Source: Gentiana macrophylla
Taxonomy: Eukaryota; Streptophyta; Magnoliopsida; Gentianales; Gentianaceae
Length of the DNA: 64,000 bases
Assembly: GCA_026214975.1 (NCBI GenBank)
Contig: CM047806.1
Span: 50,361,947 to 50,425,946, forward strand
Reading direction: 5' to 3'
Within the stretch, counting starts at the first letter, position 1; the number at the start of each line of letters is the position of its first letter. The notes beneath the pieces were generated by a model, which ran no database searches, was not told the origin of the DNA, and worked only from the letters and a program-made list of their open reading frames with translations. Shown here piece after piece: positions 19,861 through 30,985 of this stretch. The position numbers and the translations under genes were made by a program.

Positions 19861-21963
19861 TTAATGGAAGCCGGCCCACTCCGCCCAACCACTCTACGGC
19901 GCGCTTGGTTGCCAAGAACGCCACAACTCTAAACGCCATCATTACATCGGTACGATCAACAGCACCTCGGAAGCACTAAGCGGTCAAGCCCGCGATAAGG
20001 ACATCGTCCCATCAGGTTCCCCTTAACGCTATTTTAATGTCATATTGACTCATTCCATTGTGTATTTTGTCATTAAGTTCTATAGGACAGCCACGCATAT
20101 ATTGAGTTTGCGAAAGTTCCAACTCACTGAAATAGCCAGAAATACTTACGACTCCTTTAAAACATAATATTTGAGCTCCAACAAGTCGGGCTAAGCAAAA
20201 AACACGCGAGGTCTGACAAATCCGACCCAGTTCTTAGAAATTTAATATGTAAAGTCAGCGACACTTCTGACTCGATTTGCCAAAATATGACATCCGTGCT
20301 CCCACGTCGGACCAAACAAACATGTCTGCTAAATTGCTTGCAGGCCAGACAAGCCGAGCTCCACAGGGCGGACTCCACTCAAATCACTATGCTGACACTT
20401 GAGCTCCGTAGTCTTCTCAACAAGATCATCAAAGACCAAACTAATAAAATCTGCATGACAGACTCAAATAATTAAGTCTGCAGGTCACACTTGAGATTAG
20501 ACAAACAAACAACCAAGTATGCCATCTAAAAACTATAAGTTAGTGTATGGCATACTGAGGGGCAAAACGTCCCTGTTATAAGGCGCTCAAAAGACTGAAA
20601 GTTCAGATTAAGAAAACTCATCAACAGTAAATTCCCAGTCAGTAGGTCTGACATCCGAGCCCCGCAATATGGAACCAGCTTAAAATCAAATCTGCAAGGC
20701 AGATTCGGCCTAAATTCTAAATTCTAAGTCTATAGGACAAACCTGAGCAAAAGCATGAAAAATCCGTTAGTATGGCATCCAAAACTACAAGTTAATGCAT
20801 GGAATACTGGAGGGCAAGATACCTCACCATTAAACCAGATACTAAAAAAAGTGCTCAGAATAATGTTAAGGCTGAGAACTTAACAAAATACTTATTTTAT
20901 TATCAAATGGTATAGATTACAATTTGATTTGAAATAAAATTCCATTTCAAAACAAAAAAACTACAAGTCCACAAGCCTACTGATCTAAGAACCGGGGGCT
21001 AGACTCTGTGGTGGCTCTGAAGAAGCAAGAAACAGGGTAAGAGCAGCCGCAACATGGCAAGAGTACTCGGACACAATGTCCACTCCCTCCGGGAAGTCCT
21101 TCAGACAGTTGTCATAGACCGCACTCATGCCCAACTTATAAAAAGCCTTGCTGGGGAGATTGTCCCTGACAAAGTCAGCAATCTAACCCTTTGCCTTATC
21201 CACCCCCAAAGTGTATCCATGGTTAGGCCGACCTTACCTCAGGTCGGCAATCTTCTTCAAATCTCCAAGAACTTGCCACACCGGGAAAATGTCCTGGCCA
21301 ATCCAAGTTCCCTGCAAGTAAGAAACAATGTCAAAGTAAAACACTCGAGTAAGAAAAGCAAGCCTGCTTATTCCATGGCCTTGAAGACAGCATTAGCCAG
21401 CTCCACATCAGTCATCTTAAGAGATTGGCTTCTATTCCACAGTCGGACTCAATGAAGTTTGTAGATACCAATTTGAGCTCGCATGTCCGACTCAAAGAAG
21501 CATATGTCAACTAAAAATTACATTGTGTCCGCTTAATAGTGTGGCATCATAAGCTCGCCTGCATTGATAACGCGAGAAGTTAGTCTTCTTTGGCCCGCTT
21601 CTCGAGAAACTCAACGCGAGAAGTTAGTCTAACTGCTCATGCTCGCTTAGAAGCTAAACACTAAAGTCGGGCCGATAAGCCCTCGAGCGAGTCTTTTATA
21701 CACCCGACTCCAGCTCGGCACCGTATTTAAAGCTCGTCCCCGAGCAAATCTTTTAAAAAATTGTGTCCTTACGCTTTCAAGCCTGACGCGCTTAAACCGG
21801 TCGGTACCTAAGCACCACACCAGTGCACTACGCTAAATGAGCCTTACGTTGTCTCAGTAGATCGCTCTGCAACAGTCAACTCGAAAACAGTGTATCAAGT
21901 TGTTACAAATTTACACCATGACTTTCACTTACACGCTTGAAAGCTCAAATAGTAGAGGGACTT
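19861..21963 (+). other. Non-coding interior of Tat-like element
   Basis: No recognisable protein. A pair of direct repeats about 250 bp apart starts near 20515 and 20766 (shared TATGGCAT and AACTACAAGTTARTG-like text). A purine-rich GAACCGGGGGCTAGA at 20989-21003 resembles a polypurine tract, and AGTAGAGGGACTT at 21951-21963 sits directly before the internal LTR. The ORF at 21054-21455 matches nothing I know. Confidence 0.55.
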
Positions 21964-22607
21964 TGATGTGTCGAATCAGGCCAAGTTCCACTGCTCTGGA
22001 AAGAGCCCATGAATCCAAACCTGGCCCGTACGTAAGCCCATAAATGGATAGGCCCTCGCCCCGGCCAATCGAATTTTAATAAGCCGGACCAAGCTGGCAC
22101 GATCAAGCCCGCCTCGCACCATCATGATTCCTGTCATGATCCAAGCCAACGGGAATGAAGCAACAAGCAGCTAGCTTGATACAAAGCACTAGAGGCTCAA
22201 CCTGCTCGCCCCTCCAGTCCGCCATCCTTCAACGCGAACAAAGCCAACACAACTAGGCAACTAAGTTCATAAACGATGCTCTCAGGCCTCAAAGCTCACA
22301 CCGCCACTCTAAGGTCGACCTCACCGGGCGGCCCTCCTGGCTTTGCAACTCGTCCGACACCTTTTGGTGACACCAACTCATGCGTCTCAAACAACATCAT
22401 CACACCCTTGGAAAAAGAAGGCTTTCATTTTCAAAGAACTACGTAAATTGGGCTTGATCCCTTACAAGTTAAGGGTACGTAGGCAGTCTTCTACGGCTCA
22501 CCTCATAATCACAAACACAACATTTTCTTCATCTTGTTCTTAAACGCCTCTATGCAACCACTAGTAAAATCACTCACTCAAACTTGTTGATATTTTTGGC
22601 ATCATCA
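21964..22607 (+). repeat. Internal LTR of a second Tat-type family
   Basis: Starts TGATGTGTCGAATCAGG after a purine run and ends near GGCATCATCA. It shares CTTGATCCCTTAC and GGTACGTAGGCAG with the LTR at 15993-16590. No partner 5' LTR is found inside the element. The 180 bp between it and the outer 3' LTR (22608-22787) shows nothing recognisable. Confidence 0.6.
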
Positions 22608-22787
22608 CCAGTCATGGGCTAAAACGCCTCGCATTCCGCAAAGTCATAACAGAGTTACAACGGAACTCTGCCAGATTGGCAGAATAGGCTGCGTATCAAC
22701 TCTGCAAGTCAAGAGAACCATGGCCGAGCCGCAACCTTAAGTAGATCCGAGCTGAACTCAAGGGCTCAGCTGGATCTGGAAGGATTA

Positions 22788-23386
22788 TGATGAGGGTCGG
22801 ATCAAGACTCTCGGCACGTGTCGCCTCCACCTCAGCACGGTAACAAATATAGATCAAGAAATCCAAAATCTTAAGGGCCAAAAGCCCTAAGAATCTGAAC
22901 CGAGCTCTGCTCGGCTACTTTTCGACCTCAGCAGGTTGGCCTAGGTTTGGAAGATCCTATCTTGGGCCAAATCTCCCACGTGCTCATTAACGTCATATAA
23001 ATACGTAAGGAATCCCTAATCATAAAAACACTGATTCTGACATTCAAATATGTCCATAATTATCTCCAACAATTAAGGAGATTAAATCGTAATTATCTAT
23101 TCCTTAGGGAACACAAAATCCAAGCCCAACAAGGACAAGGCCCATGGCAGCTTAGGGCATAACTCTCATTTATATTAATCATCCCTAAGGAACTACGAAG
23201 ACTTGATTCCGATACATGCATTGGATACGTAGTCAGCTTGAGATACAGTTTCTCAAGTGTAGGCTAAACCACCACCAAAGCATCCCCTTTTTATCGTTTT
23301 TATTGTTCGTGAAGAAAAAAGAATTGGCAGTTGTCATTAGGAGAATGTACTTCGGATTTATCATCGACGATTTCCAAAGATCGCCA
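22788..23386 (+). repeat. 3' LTR of Tat-like element
   Basis: Counterpart of 17510-18120. It is followed at once by the ACTTG target duplication. The frame at 23216-23605 runs from here across the boundary and is not one gene. Confidence 0.88.
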
Positions 23387-23462
23387 ACTTGCTCGTTATT
23401 TCATATCAATAAGAATTATGTATTATATTTTCTCTTTTGTTTCAATTTCATCAATTTTAACA
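23387..23462 (+). repeat. 3' LTR of the copia element, right part
   Basis: Continuation of 17274-17509 after the Tat-like insertion. It begins with the second ACTTG copy and ends TTTTAACA, comparable to the TTCAACA end of the copia LTR at 23987. Confidence 0.65.
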
Positions 23463-23719
23463 TGGTAAGATGGTTTGGGCAGAAAGGTAAGCTAAGCGCA
23501 AGTTATGTATGTCCTTTGTGGTCACAACAAGAGTGGGACCTTCAGCTTAATATTTGGAGTTACCGGAATCTCTTTCAAGGGTGCATAATGTCTTTTATGT
23601 TATGATGCTTAAAAGATGTTTGATAGAGACTGACACGGAAGTAGATATTGATCCTGTGGAGGTATAAGAGAACTTGACCTACGAGGAAAGACCAAATTGT
23701 ATTCTAAAGAGGAAGAAAA
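23463..23719 (+). pseudogene. Chromovirus (Ty3/gypsy) integrase C-terminal remnant
   Basis: Reading from 23464 gives VRWFGQKGKLSASYVCP, which matches the GPY/F module of plant chromovirus integrases (FGRKGKLSPRY-type). It is followed across frameshifts by pieces resembling VHNVFHVSML (about 23580) and NLTYEERP (23672-23695), the usual next blocks. It is far too short and shifted to function. Copia elements abut it on both sides, so it is an older layer used as an insertion site. Confidence 0.75.
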
Positions 23720-23987
23720 TGTTAGAATATATGATATGGTCAAGGAAGTGTTGAGTGCAAATATCATGCAAATTAAATATACCCAGCTTGATCATCAAGA
23801 CCCAACGGATCACTGGGTTAGTCAAGAGAGTAGTTGGTCAGAATTTTGAGGTTAGAATGGTTATCAAATTCTATTATGTTATAACTACTTTGTAACCTCC
23901 ATTAACTGATTCATGTGGTGTATTATTCTTTGAAAATACTACTTCCACATTTTTTTCTTCATTTTAGTTGTGTTTACAACTTCAACA
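23720..23987 (+). repeat. 5' LTR of copia element
   Basis: Starts TGTTAGAATATATGATATGG and ends CTTCAACA. It shares TTATGTTATAACTA and AACTGATTCATG-like blocks with the LTR at 17274. It is 268 bp, short as is usual for this copia type. Confidence 0.7.
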
Positions 23988-24003
23988 TGGTATCATAGAA
24001 TGA
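23988..24003 (+). other. Primer binding site, initiator tRNA-Met type
   Basis: TGGTATCATAGAATGA directly follows the LTR. The standard plant copia site is TGGTATCAGAGC, so 9 of the first 12 bases match. Confidence 0.75.
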
Positions 24004-24228
24004 AACTTGAGAGTTTCTGTTGCTTTATGTGTTCTTTAATCTGGTCTCGGAAGAAATTTGAGAGTGTTTTCCATCTTTTCATAGTTTTTCACACTTTCTT
24101 GAGAGAAATATGTGATTATTTTTTGTGTTCTTGATCTGATCATATTGGTATAAAACCAAAAGTTGAACCCTTCCAGTCCATTCTATGTTCATCCAAATGA
24201 GAATTTATCTGTGGTGCTTGTATAACCA

Positions 24229-24806
24229 TTGATGTATGGAAACAATGACAATCCATGGAAGATGTCTATGGAAAAGGTGTTGATTACCAAGAACAAGATT
24301 GGCTTCTTGGACCGCGCAATCAAGAGGCATGGAGCAGATTCAACATATCATCATTTATGGTGGCAATGTGATACTATGGTGAGATCTTGGATTTTTAATT
24401 TTGTTGAAAACAACATTGCACAGAGTTTAATACACTTCAAGAGTTGCCATGCAATTTATAAAATCTAGCTGCTAGATTTTCCAATGCGGATGCTCTAAAA
24501 CTTTCTGATATTCTTGAAAAAATGCATATGTTAAAGCAGGCTGTTGATTTTGTCAATAAGTATTTTACAAAGTTGATGGTTCATTGGGAGGAAATCAAGA
24601 CAATTAGGTCAATGCAAGTACATTCTTGTGATCCGCAGTGCCATTGTAATGCAATCAATACTTTGGTGGATAATATGGAAGTAGAGCATGTCATGAAATT
24701 CCTAAAAGATTTGAGAGATGAGTTTGAACTTATGGTTTCTCAGGCAATGCTGATGGTGCCATTCCCAGATATTCATGATGCATTTAAAATGGCCATCAAA
24801 TTTTAA
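24229..24806 (+). pseudogene. gag: Copia gag
   Basis: Capsid protein of the retrotransposon particle. It shows the UBN2/Retrotran_gag-like order: NDNPWKMSMEKVLITKNKIG (24244-24303), MVRSWIFNFVENNIAQSLI, then after a stop at 24466 a second piece with MHMLKQAVDFVNKYFTKLM, CDPQCHC (24631-24651) and VMKFLKDLRDEFELMVSQAM. The stop and a frame change split it. No zinc knuckle is clear afterwards. Confidence 0.8.
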
Positions 24807-25159
24807 AGACAAAAGGTATATGTGACAAATAAAGCCAAGAATCAATATTCCATGATTCTATTATCTCAAAATATTAGACATGGCCTAAATTAGTTAGTCA
24901 GCAGACCGGGATCTGAGCATGCTGACAACTTTAGCCCTAAGAACTCCAAGAAAGTTTAGTGCAGTTTATGTGGTTTCAATAGACATACAAGATATCTGCT
25001 ATGAGACACATGGCTATCCACATGGATTTAAGTGAAAAGTGGCTGACTGGTAGAGAAGAACAAATACCGTAAGAATATTAGGTTTTCATTGGGAAACCTA
25101 ATGCAAATAACAACCATTTCTCACGTACTACAGGAACATGTGATATAAGTTTGAAAACA

Positions 25160-25483
25160 TCAATACAATGAATCTTGGACTCTGGAGACACAGATCACAT
25201 TGTAGGTTCTTTAGAAATATTAAGTAATCCTAAGCCATCCTATGGTATAAAAATGAGATTATTTAATGGAAATAATGTTTTAGTTATACATATAGGACAA
25301 TTGAGAGTTAATTCACAATTAATATTAAATAATGTGTTTTGTACTCATGGTTTTAAGTGTAATCTGTTATATTTACCTTCTTTGATTAATCATTCCAAAT
25401 GTGCAACTGTTTTTTGTGCTAACAAGTGTGTCTTGCAGGACAAGAACAAGAAAGTGATTGGTTCAGCTGAGTTGCATAGATGA
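25160..25483 (+). pseudogene. pol: Copia aspartic protease
   Basis: The reading LDSGDTDHIVGSLEILSNPK contains the retropepsin active-site triplet D-S-G, where most copia proteases continue A-T/S-x-H. It is followed by the expected LRVNSQLILNNVFCTHGFKC and LLYLPSLINHSKCATVFCAN blocks. The domain is nearly full length, and the stop at 25481 falls where the GAG-pre-integrase region should begin. Confidence 0.85.
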
Positions 25484-26330
25484 TTTCATGTGATGGGACA
25501 GCCAATCAAGATCTCTACTGTTAATGCTATACAAAATAACACTTTGTCTGATTGGCTAGATGATGCTCTTTTATGGCACTATAGATTAGGACATCTTCCA
25601 AATAAAAGTTTGCAAGTCATTAGATCTAAATCAACTCATGTAAAGTTTGCAAGTCATTAGATCTAAATCAACTCATGTAAAGTATTGTGAACATGATCTA
25701 TGTTATGTGTGTCCTATGGAAAAGTTAAACAAAAATATTTTCCTTTAAGTACTACTAACGTGCATGCTGTTTTTGATCTTGCTCGTATGATATTGAGGCC
25801 TTTGAGGCATCATAATCGTGAATAAACAACAATATTTTTTTGGACTATTTTGGATGATTTCTCTATATTTACTTAGGTTTTTCTATCGAGGCATAAATCA
25901 AGCTTCCGATCTTGTTAAATATGTATCCACTCAATTCAACAAGAGAACTAAAGTGATTAGATCTGAAAATAGAGCTGAGATTCAACTCACATATTTTTTA
26001 TGAACAACATGGCATCATACATCATACCTTTTGTGTTAGCACATTAGAACAAAATGGTATTATAGAATGAAAACATCAGCATCTTCTAAATGTTTCCAAG
26101 GGTCTAAATTTTAGAGTAATCTACATATTGAGTGTTGAGGTTTATGTCTTTTACATGATGTGAAATTAATTAATGTAACACCTACATCACTGTTGAACGA
26201 AAGCACACCTCATGAGGTCTTATATGGAACTAAACCAGATTACTCTATGTTCTAAGTAATTGGTTGCTTAGTTTTCTCTAGCACACTTCAACTAGTACAT
26301 AACAAAGTTTGATTCCAGATGCAGGACTTG
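25484..26330 (+). pseudogene. pol: Copia GAG-pre-integrase and integrase, badly decayed
   Basis: The HHCC region starts with LWHYRLGHLPNKSLQVIRSK (25573-25632) and is broken by an exact 37-bp tandem duplication (25607-25643, 25644-25680), which shifts the frame. The core survives as FWMISLYLLRFFYRG and KVIRSENRAEIQ (second catalytic Asp position, reading E-N where D-N or D-R is normal). The C-terminal TPHEVLYGTKPDYSMF is near 26205-26255. Not functional. Confidence 0.75.
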
Positions 26331-26789
26331 TGTCCATCTTGAGAATTCAAACACTTCCAAGGCTGACATACTCTTAGATATAACCAACAAAGATATATTT
26401 ATTGCTAGAAACACTCAAGTTCATGAAACTTACTTTCCTTTTATTCAGCGGTCTTAGGAAAAACTAGCTACAACTATGATATGCCAGTACCATAGCCAAT
26501 CTTTGATGATCAGCTGATTAAGTCAACTAAGCAATCCTACACAGGATCAGCTGTAGCTGAGGATTCCAATGAAGGAAATTATCATGTCAGCTAGGCACAT
26601 GCACCTATTTAGTTAAAGAGATCACCAAGGACACGAAGGGCACCAAATTTCTATCAAGAAGGTGCTCACACATACAGCAGACCCCACATTAGATGAGTGA
26701 AGTGATTAATCTAGAAAAGCTCTCAACTGAGTATGCCAGATATATCAATGCAATTGATGTTGTTAAAGAACCAAAGCCATACAACAAAA

Positions 26790-27530
26790 CAATCAAGCAT
26801 GATGAGTGGAAAGAAGTTATGCAAAAGGAAATTGAAGCTTCATAGACCACTCATACTTGGGAGGTTGTTGATTTACCAACAGGGAAAATCCCATTGGATG
26901 CAAATGGGTGTTTAAAATTAAGTACATTCATGATGGATCTGTAGAATGATACCAAGCCAGATTGGTTGCAAAAGGCTATACTTAGACATATGGTATTGAT
27001 TATCAAGAGAATTTTTTTCCTGTTTTCAAAATTAGAACAGTCAGAGCTTTACTGGAAGCAACAGGAGTAATAATTGGCACCTTCATTAGATGGATGTCAG
27101 TACAACTTTTTTACATGGAGATATGAATGAAGAAGTGTACATGCAGCTCCCTCCAGGCTTCAAGATAGACAAACCAAATCAATTTTGTAGATTAACCAAG
27201 TCACTATATTCTTCGAAGCAAGCCAGCAGACAATGGAATTGTATGCTGACTGAATATTTGGAAGGACATAGGTTTGTCCAATCCAAGAATGATCATAGTT
27301 TGTTCACCAAAGGTTTAGGATAGTCCTTTATTTCTTTATTAGTCTATGTAGACTCCTGAGATCCACCTAATCCAGCAAGTCAAAGATGCACTGCATCATC
27401 AGTTTACCATTAAAGATCTTGGCAAATCGAGGTATTTTTTGCATATTGAAGCTACCGTAACTCTTGAAGGCATTTATATTTCTCAAATGAAGTATACTCA
27501 ATCTACTAGAAGAGTATTAGTTTTTAGTGA
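26790..27530 (+). pseudogene. pol: Copia reverse transcriptase
   Basis: Begins with DEWKEVMQKEIEAS then TWEVVDLPTGKIPL. After frame changes, YQARLVAKGY and GIDYQENFFPVFK are readable. The best block is MDVSTTFLHGDMNEEVYMQL followed by PPGFKIDKPNQFCRLTKSLY (27090-27209). The catalytic YVDD box near 27345 reads YVDS followed by a stop, with residues missing after it, so the second Asp is lost. IHLIQQVKDALHHQFTIKDL follows. Confidence 0.88.
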
Positions 27531-27539
27531 TAAACCCGC

Positions 27540-28099
27540 AAAACACCTTGGAATCTAAGCAAACTCTCCAACATAGAGATTCACCTTTCCTAGATGATAG
27601 TACTGTAGATAGATCTCTGGTGGGTAAACTTATATACCTTACTTTTACCAGACTTGACATAGCTTTTGTTTTTCAGCATCTAAGTCAATTTTTAGACACC
27701 CCTATTGAAAATCACATGAATGATGCTTATAGATTGCTAAGATATTTGAAGGCTAATCCAAGAGAAGGCATTTTGTTTATAGTAGAGAACAATCTTGTTC
27801 TGAAGTGGTTAGATTGATAAAGGATCAATGGTTGTCCCTAAACAAGAAATTTAGTTTTAGGCTACATGATGCTCTTAGAGATGCTCATATTTCTTGGAAT
27901 GAAAAGAAGCATACAAAGCTCTTTCCAATGCAAAGATGTGAACTTCAATGGCTAGTCTATATTCTATAAGATTTGAATATGCTTATTCAAATTGCTCGCT
28001 TTGTTGTTCTCGTGATGTTGCTAGTGCTATACATATCTCTTATAATCTTGTGCTTCGTGAAATGGCCAAGCACATTGAAATTGAAAGTCATGTTGTAAG
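27540..28099 (+). pseudogene. pol: Copia RNase H, truncated at 28099
   Basis: DDSTVDRSLVGKLIYLTFTR, LDIAFVFQHLSQFLDTP and YLKANPREGILF are in one frame, ending at a stop at 27815. A second frame gives SCSRDVASAIHISYNLVLRE-type text and KHIEIESHVV up to 28093. There the Sirevirus LTR begins and the remaining residues of the open frame are LTR sequence. Confidence 0.82.
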
Positions 28100-28945
28100 T
28101 GTTAGAACATTTTATTGTGATGACGCTGGACATACTAGATGTTATAGCAAGCTTGAAATAAGTTTAAAAGATCAGTAATGTTTGTATAGGTTTTACTTAG
28201 AAGTCTGACATAATGTATAAGTTCAGTCAGATAAACCCTGTAATAGACTGGTAGGATGGCTGGGTAAAATCATTGGAACAGGTCAATGAAGACATCCAAG
28301 GAACCAGCTCAGTGAAGTGAAGACCTATAAACTGACTTACAACCGGGGAAGTCTGTGCTGACCTTGGGTAAGTCTAAGACGTTTTACAAGTGATGGAATC
28401 TATTCATTTGAATATGATGTACACTGATCTCACCCAAATAAAGGATCAATGAAGAACAAGCATACTCAGATATTGAAAGATCAATATAGAAAGAAAAATA
28501 GTAAACCGCCAAAGTGAAGATTCTACCGGCCGACTATCAAAAATAATGGTGAAGAGAATCACAATAGCAAAGTAACGACTTATGTTTCGATCCACTATAC
28601 CGGTCAAGCAACACACAAGTTAAGAAACAGGCAAGTGAAGTATGCTATTTGCATTTGATTCTGAACGTTAAATACATCCAGCAATTAATGCAGAATAAAT
28701 CATGGACGGATTTTATGAAGAACGTTTGAAGAAAATTCGGATCACTGAAATTAAGGAGAATAAAATCAAGGAAGAATCAAAGATTAAATCAAGGATTATT
28801 CTCCACATTAAATAGCCAATAGACGGAATTTCAAATTTAAGGAAAATCAAGGCTATAAATAAGGCATTGACAAACAAGAAAAAACGATATAGAATACATA
28901 AAGAGCGTAAACTCCATCAATTGCAAAGCCTTCTCACCGATACAA
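28100..28945 (+). repeat. Sirevirus 5' LTR, left part
   Basis: TGTTAGAACATTTTATTG aligns with the 3' LTR start at 60586, and the similarity continues through GTTATAGCAAGCTTGAAATAAG and the TATA-like GCTATAAATAAGG (28852). It breaks near 28945, where the minus-strand Athila element was inserted, and resumes at 39895. Confidence 0.85.
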
Positions 28946-28959
28946 TCGCAAGATCGCCA

Positions 28960-30130
28960 AAATGTTGTTTTGTGTAGTCCGAATATCCTCCAACCAGTTC
29001 CGCACACTGTCGCCCATACTCAACCTCATCCGGACTGAGGGAGATAAAGTAGGAAGTGAGGATGCTCGAGGAGGGGCTGAAGATGAACCAGTGCCTCGTG
29101 GTGCCCCGACTCAGATCGTCCCCGAAGACTTACCCTTCTCTCGTCAGATAGGCCTCGGGTTCTTCGGCCCATGATCCGCCTCCATACTCAGCACACCGGC
29201 ATCAAGGCATGTACCATGAATCAAGTGAGGGATAATCAGCAACGTGTATAAATCTTCTCGATTGAGAGCCACCTCATCATATAATGCCTTTCCCACGCCC
29301 ACATTCAAAGCCAAAAGTCAACGCATATAACATGCATAGGTCACCAATATGGAAATGTGTCAAGTTGTTCTTGGGCAACAACCGACTCAATAAACCTACA
29401 CCGACTTTCCAATCCTCCGCCCAGGTTGTGGTGACTAACTCTTTCCGGTCTCCACCTCGCCTCAACGCCCAAGCCACCTCCGCGCGACTCTCAACCTCAA
29501 CTCCTTCATGGATCCCGCCCCAAACTCGCCTATGAACAATCTCTTCCTTATAATCTCGCCTCAAAAGCCGCCAAGTTATACTTCCGATTAATCACCTCCG
29601 TGTAAACGGAACTTCCACCCTCGAACTACAACTACCCCTGCCTCCAAGTCGGTTTCCGAGCAATTAGCATAAAACTCACGAACCAAGGAACCATTGACCG
29701 GGTAGTCGGGATCGCCGCCAAGGCATCCCATTTCCGGTCTCTTAAAGAACTTGACGAAACTCGATCTACCTTCGCCTCCAATGTAGCCCGCCTCAATCAA
29801 CATAGTCCTCGAGAAGTAGTGTTTAGTATAAGCGTTGTGGGCCTAGTGGTTCACGAATCTACGAGGCATAGGCATCGGGCAACGGTTTTGGCTTTCTTCC
29901 TAGGTTGTGCAGCCCTAGTTTCCACCGGTTCCTCTTCCGAGGAGCATCCATAGCCTCCTCAACCCTAGACGATGCTCCACCCTCCGAGCTCTAAGCATCC
30001 TCACCAAGTGGAATATCATCATCCATCTCAGACATCCGAGGTTGGTTCATCCTCAAAGTAGCCCTAGTTTGGGTGGCTCTACATGGGGTTGCTCTCGAAT
30101 ACTAACACCCCGGTTCGGATCAACTAAGGT
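28960..30130 (-). pseudogene. Env-position ORF resembling the putative plant transposon protein domain
   Basis: Minus-strand reading gives, in order, KRNRWKLGLHNLGRKPKP, YTKHYFSRTMLIEAGYIGGE, VNGSLVREFYANCSETDLEA, VVVRGWKFRLH, DYKEEIVHRRVWGG, ALRRGGDRKELVTTTWAEDW, LTHFHIGDLCMLYALTFGF, then EVALNREDLYTLLIIPHLIH. The LVREFYAN and VRG blocks followed by a MLYA block resemble the domain (I recall PF20167) found in ORFs of plant LTR elements. At least three frame changes break it. It lies between integrase and the missing 3' LTR. The function is unknown, and a true envelope role is not shown. Confidence 0.6.
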
Positions 30131-30796
30131 GGGATCAAACTCTTTGCGCTTCGTCCGGCCTCCCTAGCCACTTCCTTACCATGCCGCTTCACTACCGCCT
30201 TCTTATGAACCATAATTCAAGCCTAGACTACACTAACACAATCCCAATCCACAACAAGTGTACCCGCTTAACATCCAAAGCGGGATTTCAAAACAACCAA
30301 ACCACAACCACAACCATAATCATCACCAAACAACCCAATCATCACCCATCACAAAGACCATATCACCATAACAGAGCAGTAAAGAAACCACAAAACCGTA
30401 AGAAAAAACGAATTAAGGTGATATTCTAGTAAACGAGCCGACCCAAAGATCGAACTCACAAAAACATGAATAAAATCTAGAAAAGTTGTTACTAACTTAC
30501 CAAGTAAGGTGAGTAGATGCTGATCGAGATGAAAATTAGTCCAAACAACACAAATTGGGCTCCCAAAATCGGATTTTTTTCCCAAAAAGTTGGACTGCAA
30601 AGGGTCTTGATTCTCCAAAAAGATGGTGTGTTGGGGAATTTGACTATGAAAATCAAAGAGAGGGGGTCAAGAGCGGTCTATAGCACTTTGAATCGCTCGA
30701 AATGGTTTAGAATTGAAGATTTTAGGCCAAAAGAAGGAAGGAGAAACGGGTTTTCGCGCTGAAACTCGTAAAAGTGAGGGTTCAAAGACGGAGGGG

Positions 30797-30985
30797 TATA
30801 TATAGACAGTATATTGGACGCTGTCTCAACTCAAAGCGGACGGGCGCCCACTGGGAATCGATGAACTCGACGGGCGCCCTAATAGTCGATGCTCGCCCAA
30901 ACTTCCAAATTGAATACAGATTGAGGAAATAAGCGGACGGGCGCCCACTAAATACAGAGGGGCAGACGGGCGGCCCAATTCAATT
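30797..30985 (-). promoter_or_regulatory. Internal promoter-like module before env-position ORF
   Basis: On the minus strand, copies of CGGGCGCCCGTCC-like motif (30970-30840, three clear) precede a TATA box (CTATATATACCCC, around 30797-30807) by about 35 bp. This is the same order and spacing as in the LTR promoter. Downstream at 30501/30500 a good splice-donor sequence occurs (CTTG then GTAAGTTAGT). The module could drive a separate transcript for the ORF at 30130-28960, which is inference. Confidence 0.5.

Larger units (their letters stand above)
17510..23386 (+). mobile_element. Tat-like non-coding LTR element, mosaic
   Basis: LTRs of 611 bp (17510-18120) and 599 bp (22788-23386) both start TGAYGAGGGTCGG and end in CA. 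The element is flanked by identical ACTTG at 17505-17509 and 23387-23391, a clean 5-bp target duplication. The interior has no gag or pol and is mostly tandem repeats. Near its right end it contains a second, different LTR (21964-22607) with its own preceding purine run, so the interior is a mosaic of two related families. The lineage call rests on LTR style and the primer-site form and is moderate. Confidence 0.8.
23720..28099 (+). mobile_element. Ty1/copia element, 3' end replaced by Sirevirus insertion
   Basis: 5' LTR, initiator-Met type primer site, gag, protease, integrase, reverse transcriptase and RNase H appear in copia order (IN before RT). RNase H stops abruptly at 28099, where the Sirevirus LTR starts. 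The remaining 3' end is not recognisable right of the Sirevirus. The LTR and RNase H resemble those of the fragment at 16591-17509. Confidence 0.85.

Noticed and set aside
23463..23480. AACATGGTAAGATGG after the copia LTR as a second primer binding site
   Set aside because: The downstream reading FGQKGKLSASYV is chromovirus integrase, so the TGGTA match is chance.
29284..29535. Plus-strand frame as a host gene
   Set aside because: The minus strand carries the coherent plant transposon ORF. The plus frame has no recognisable blocks.
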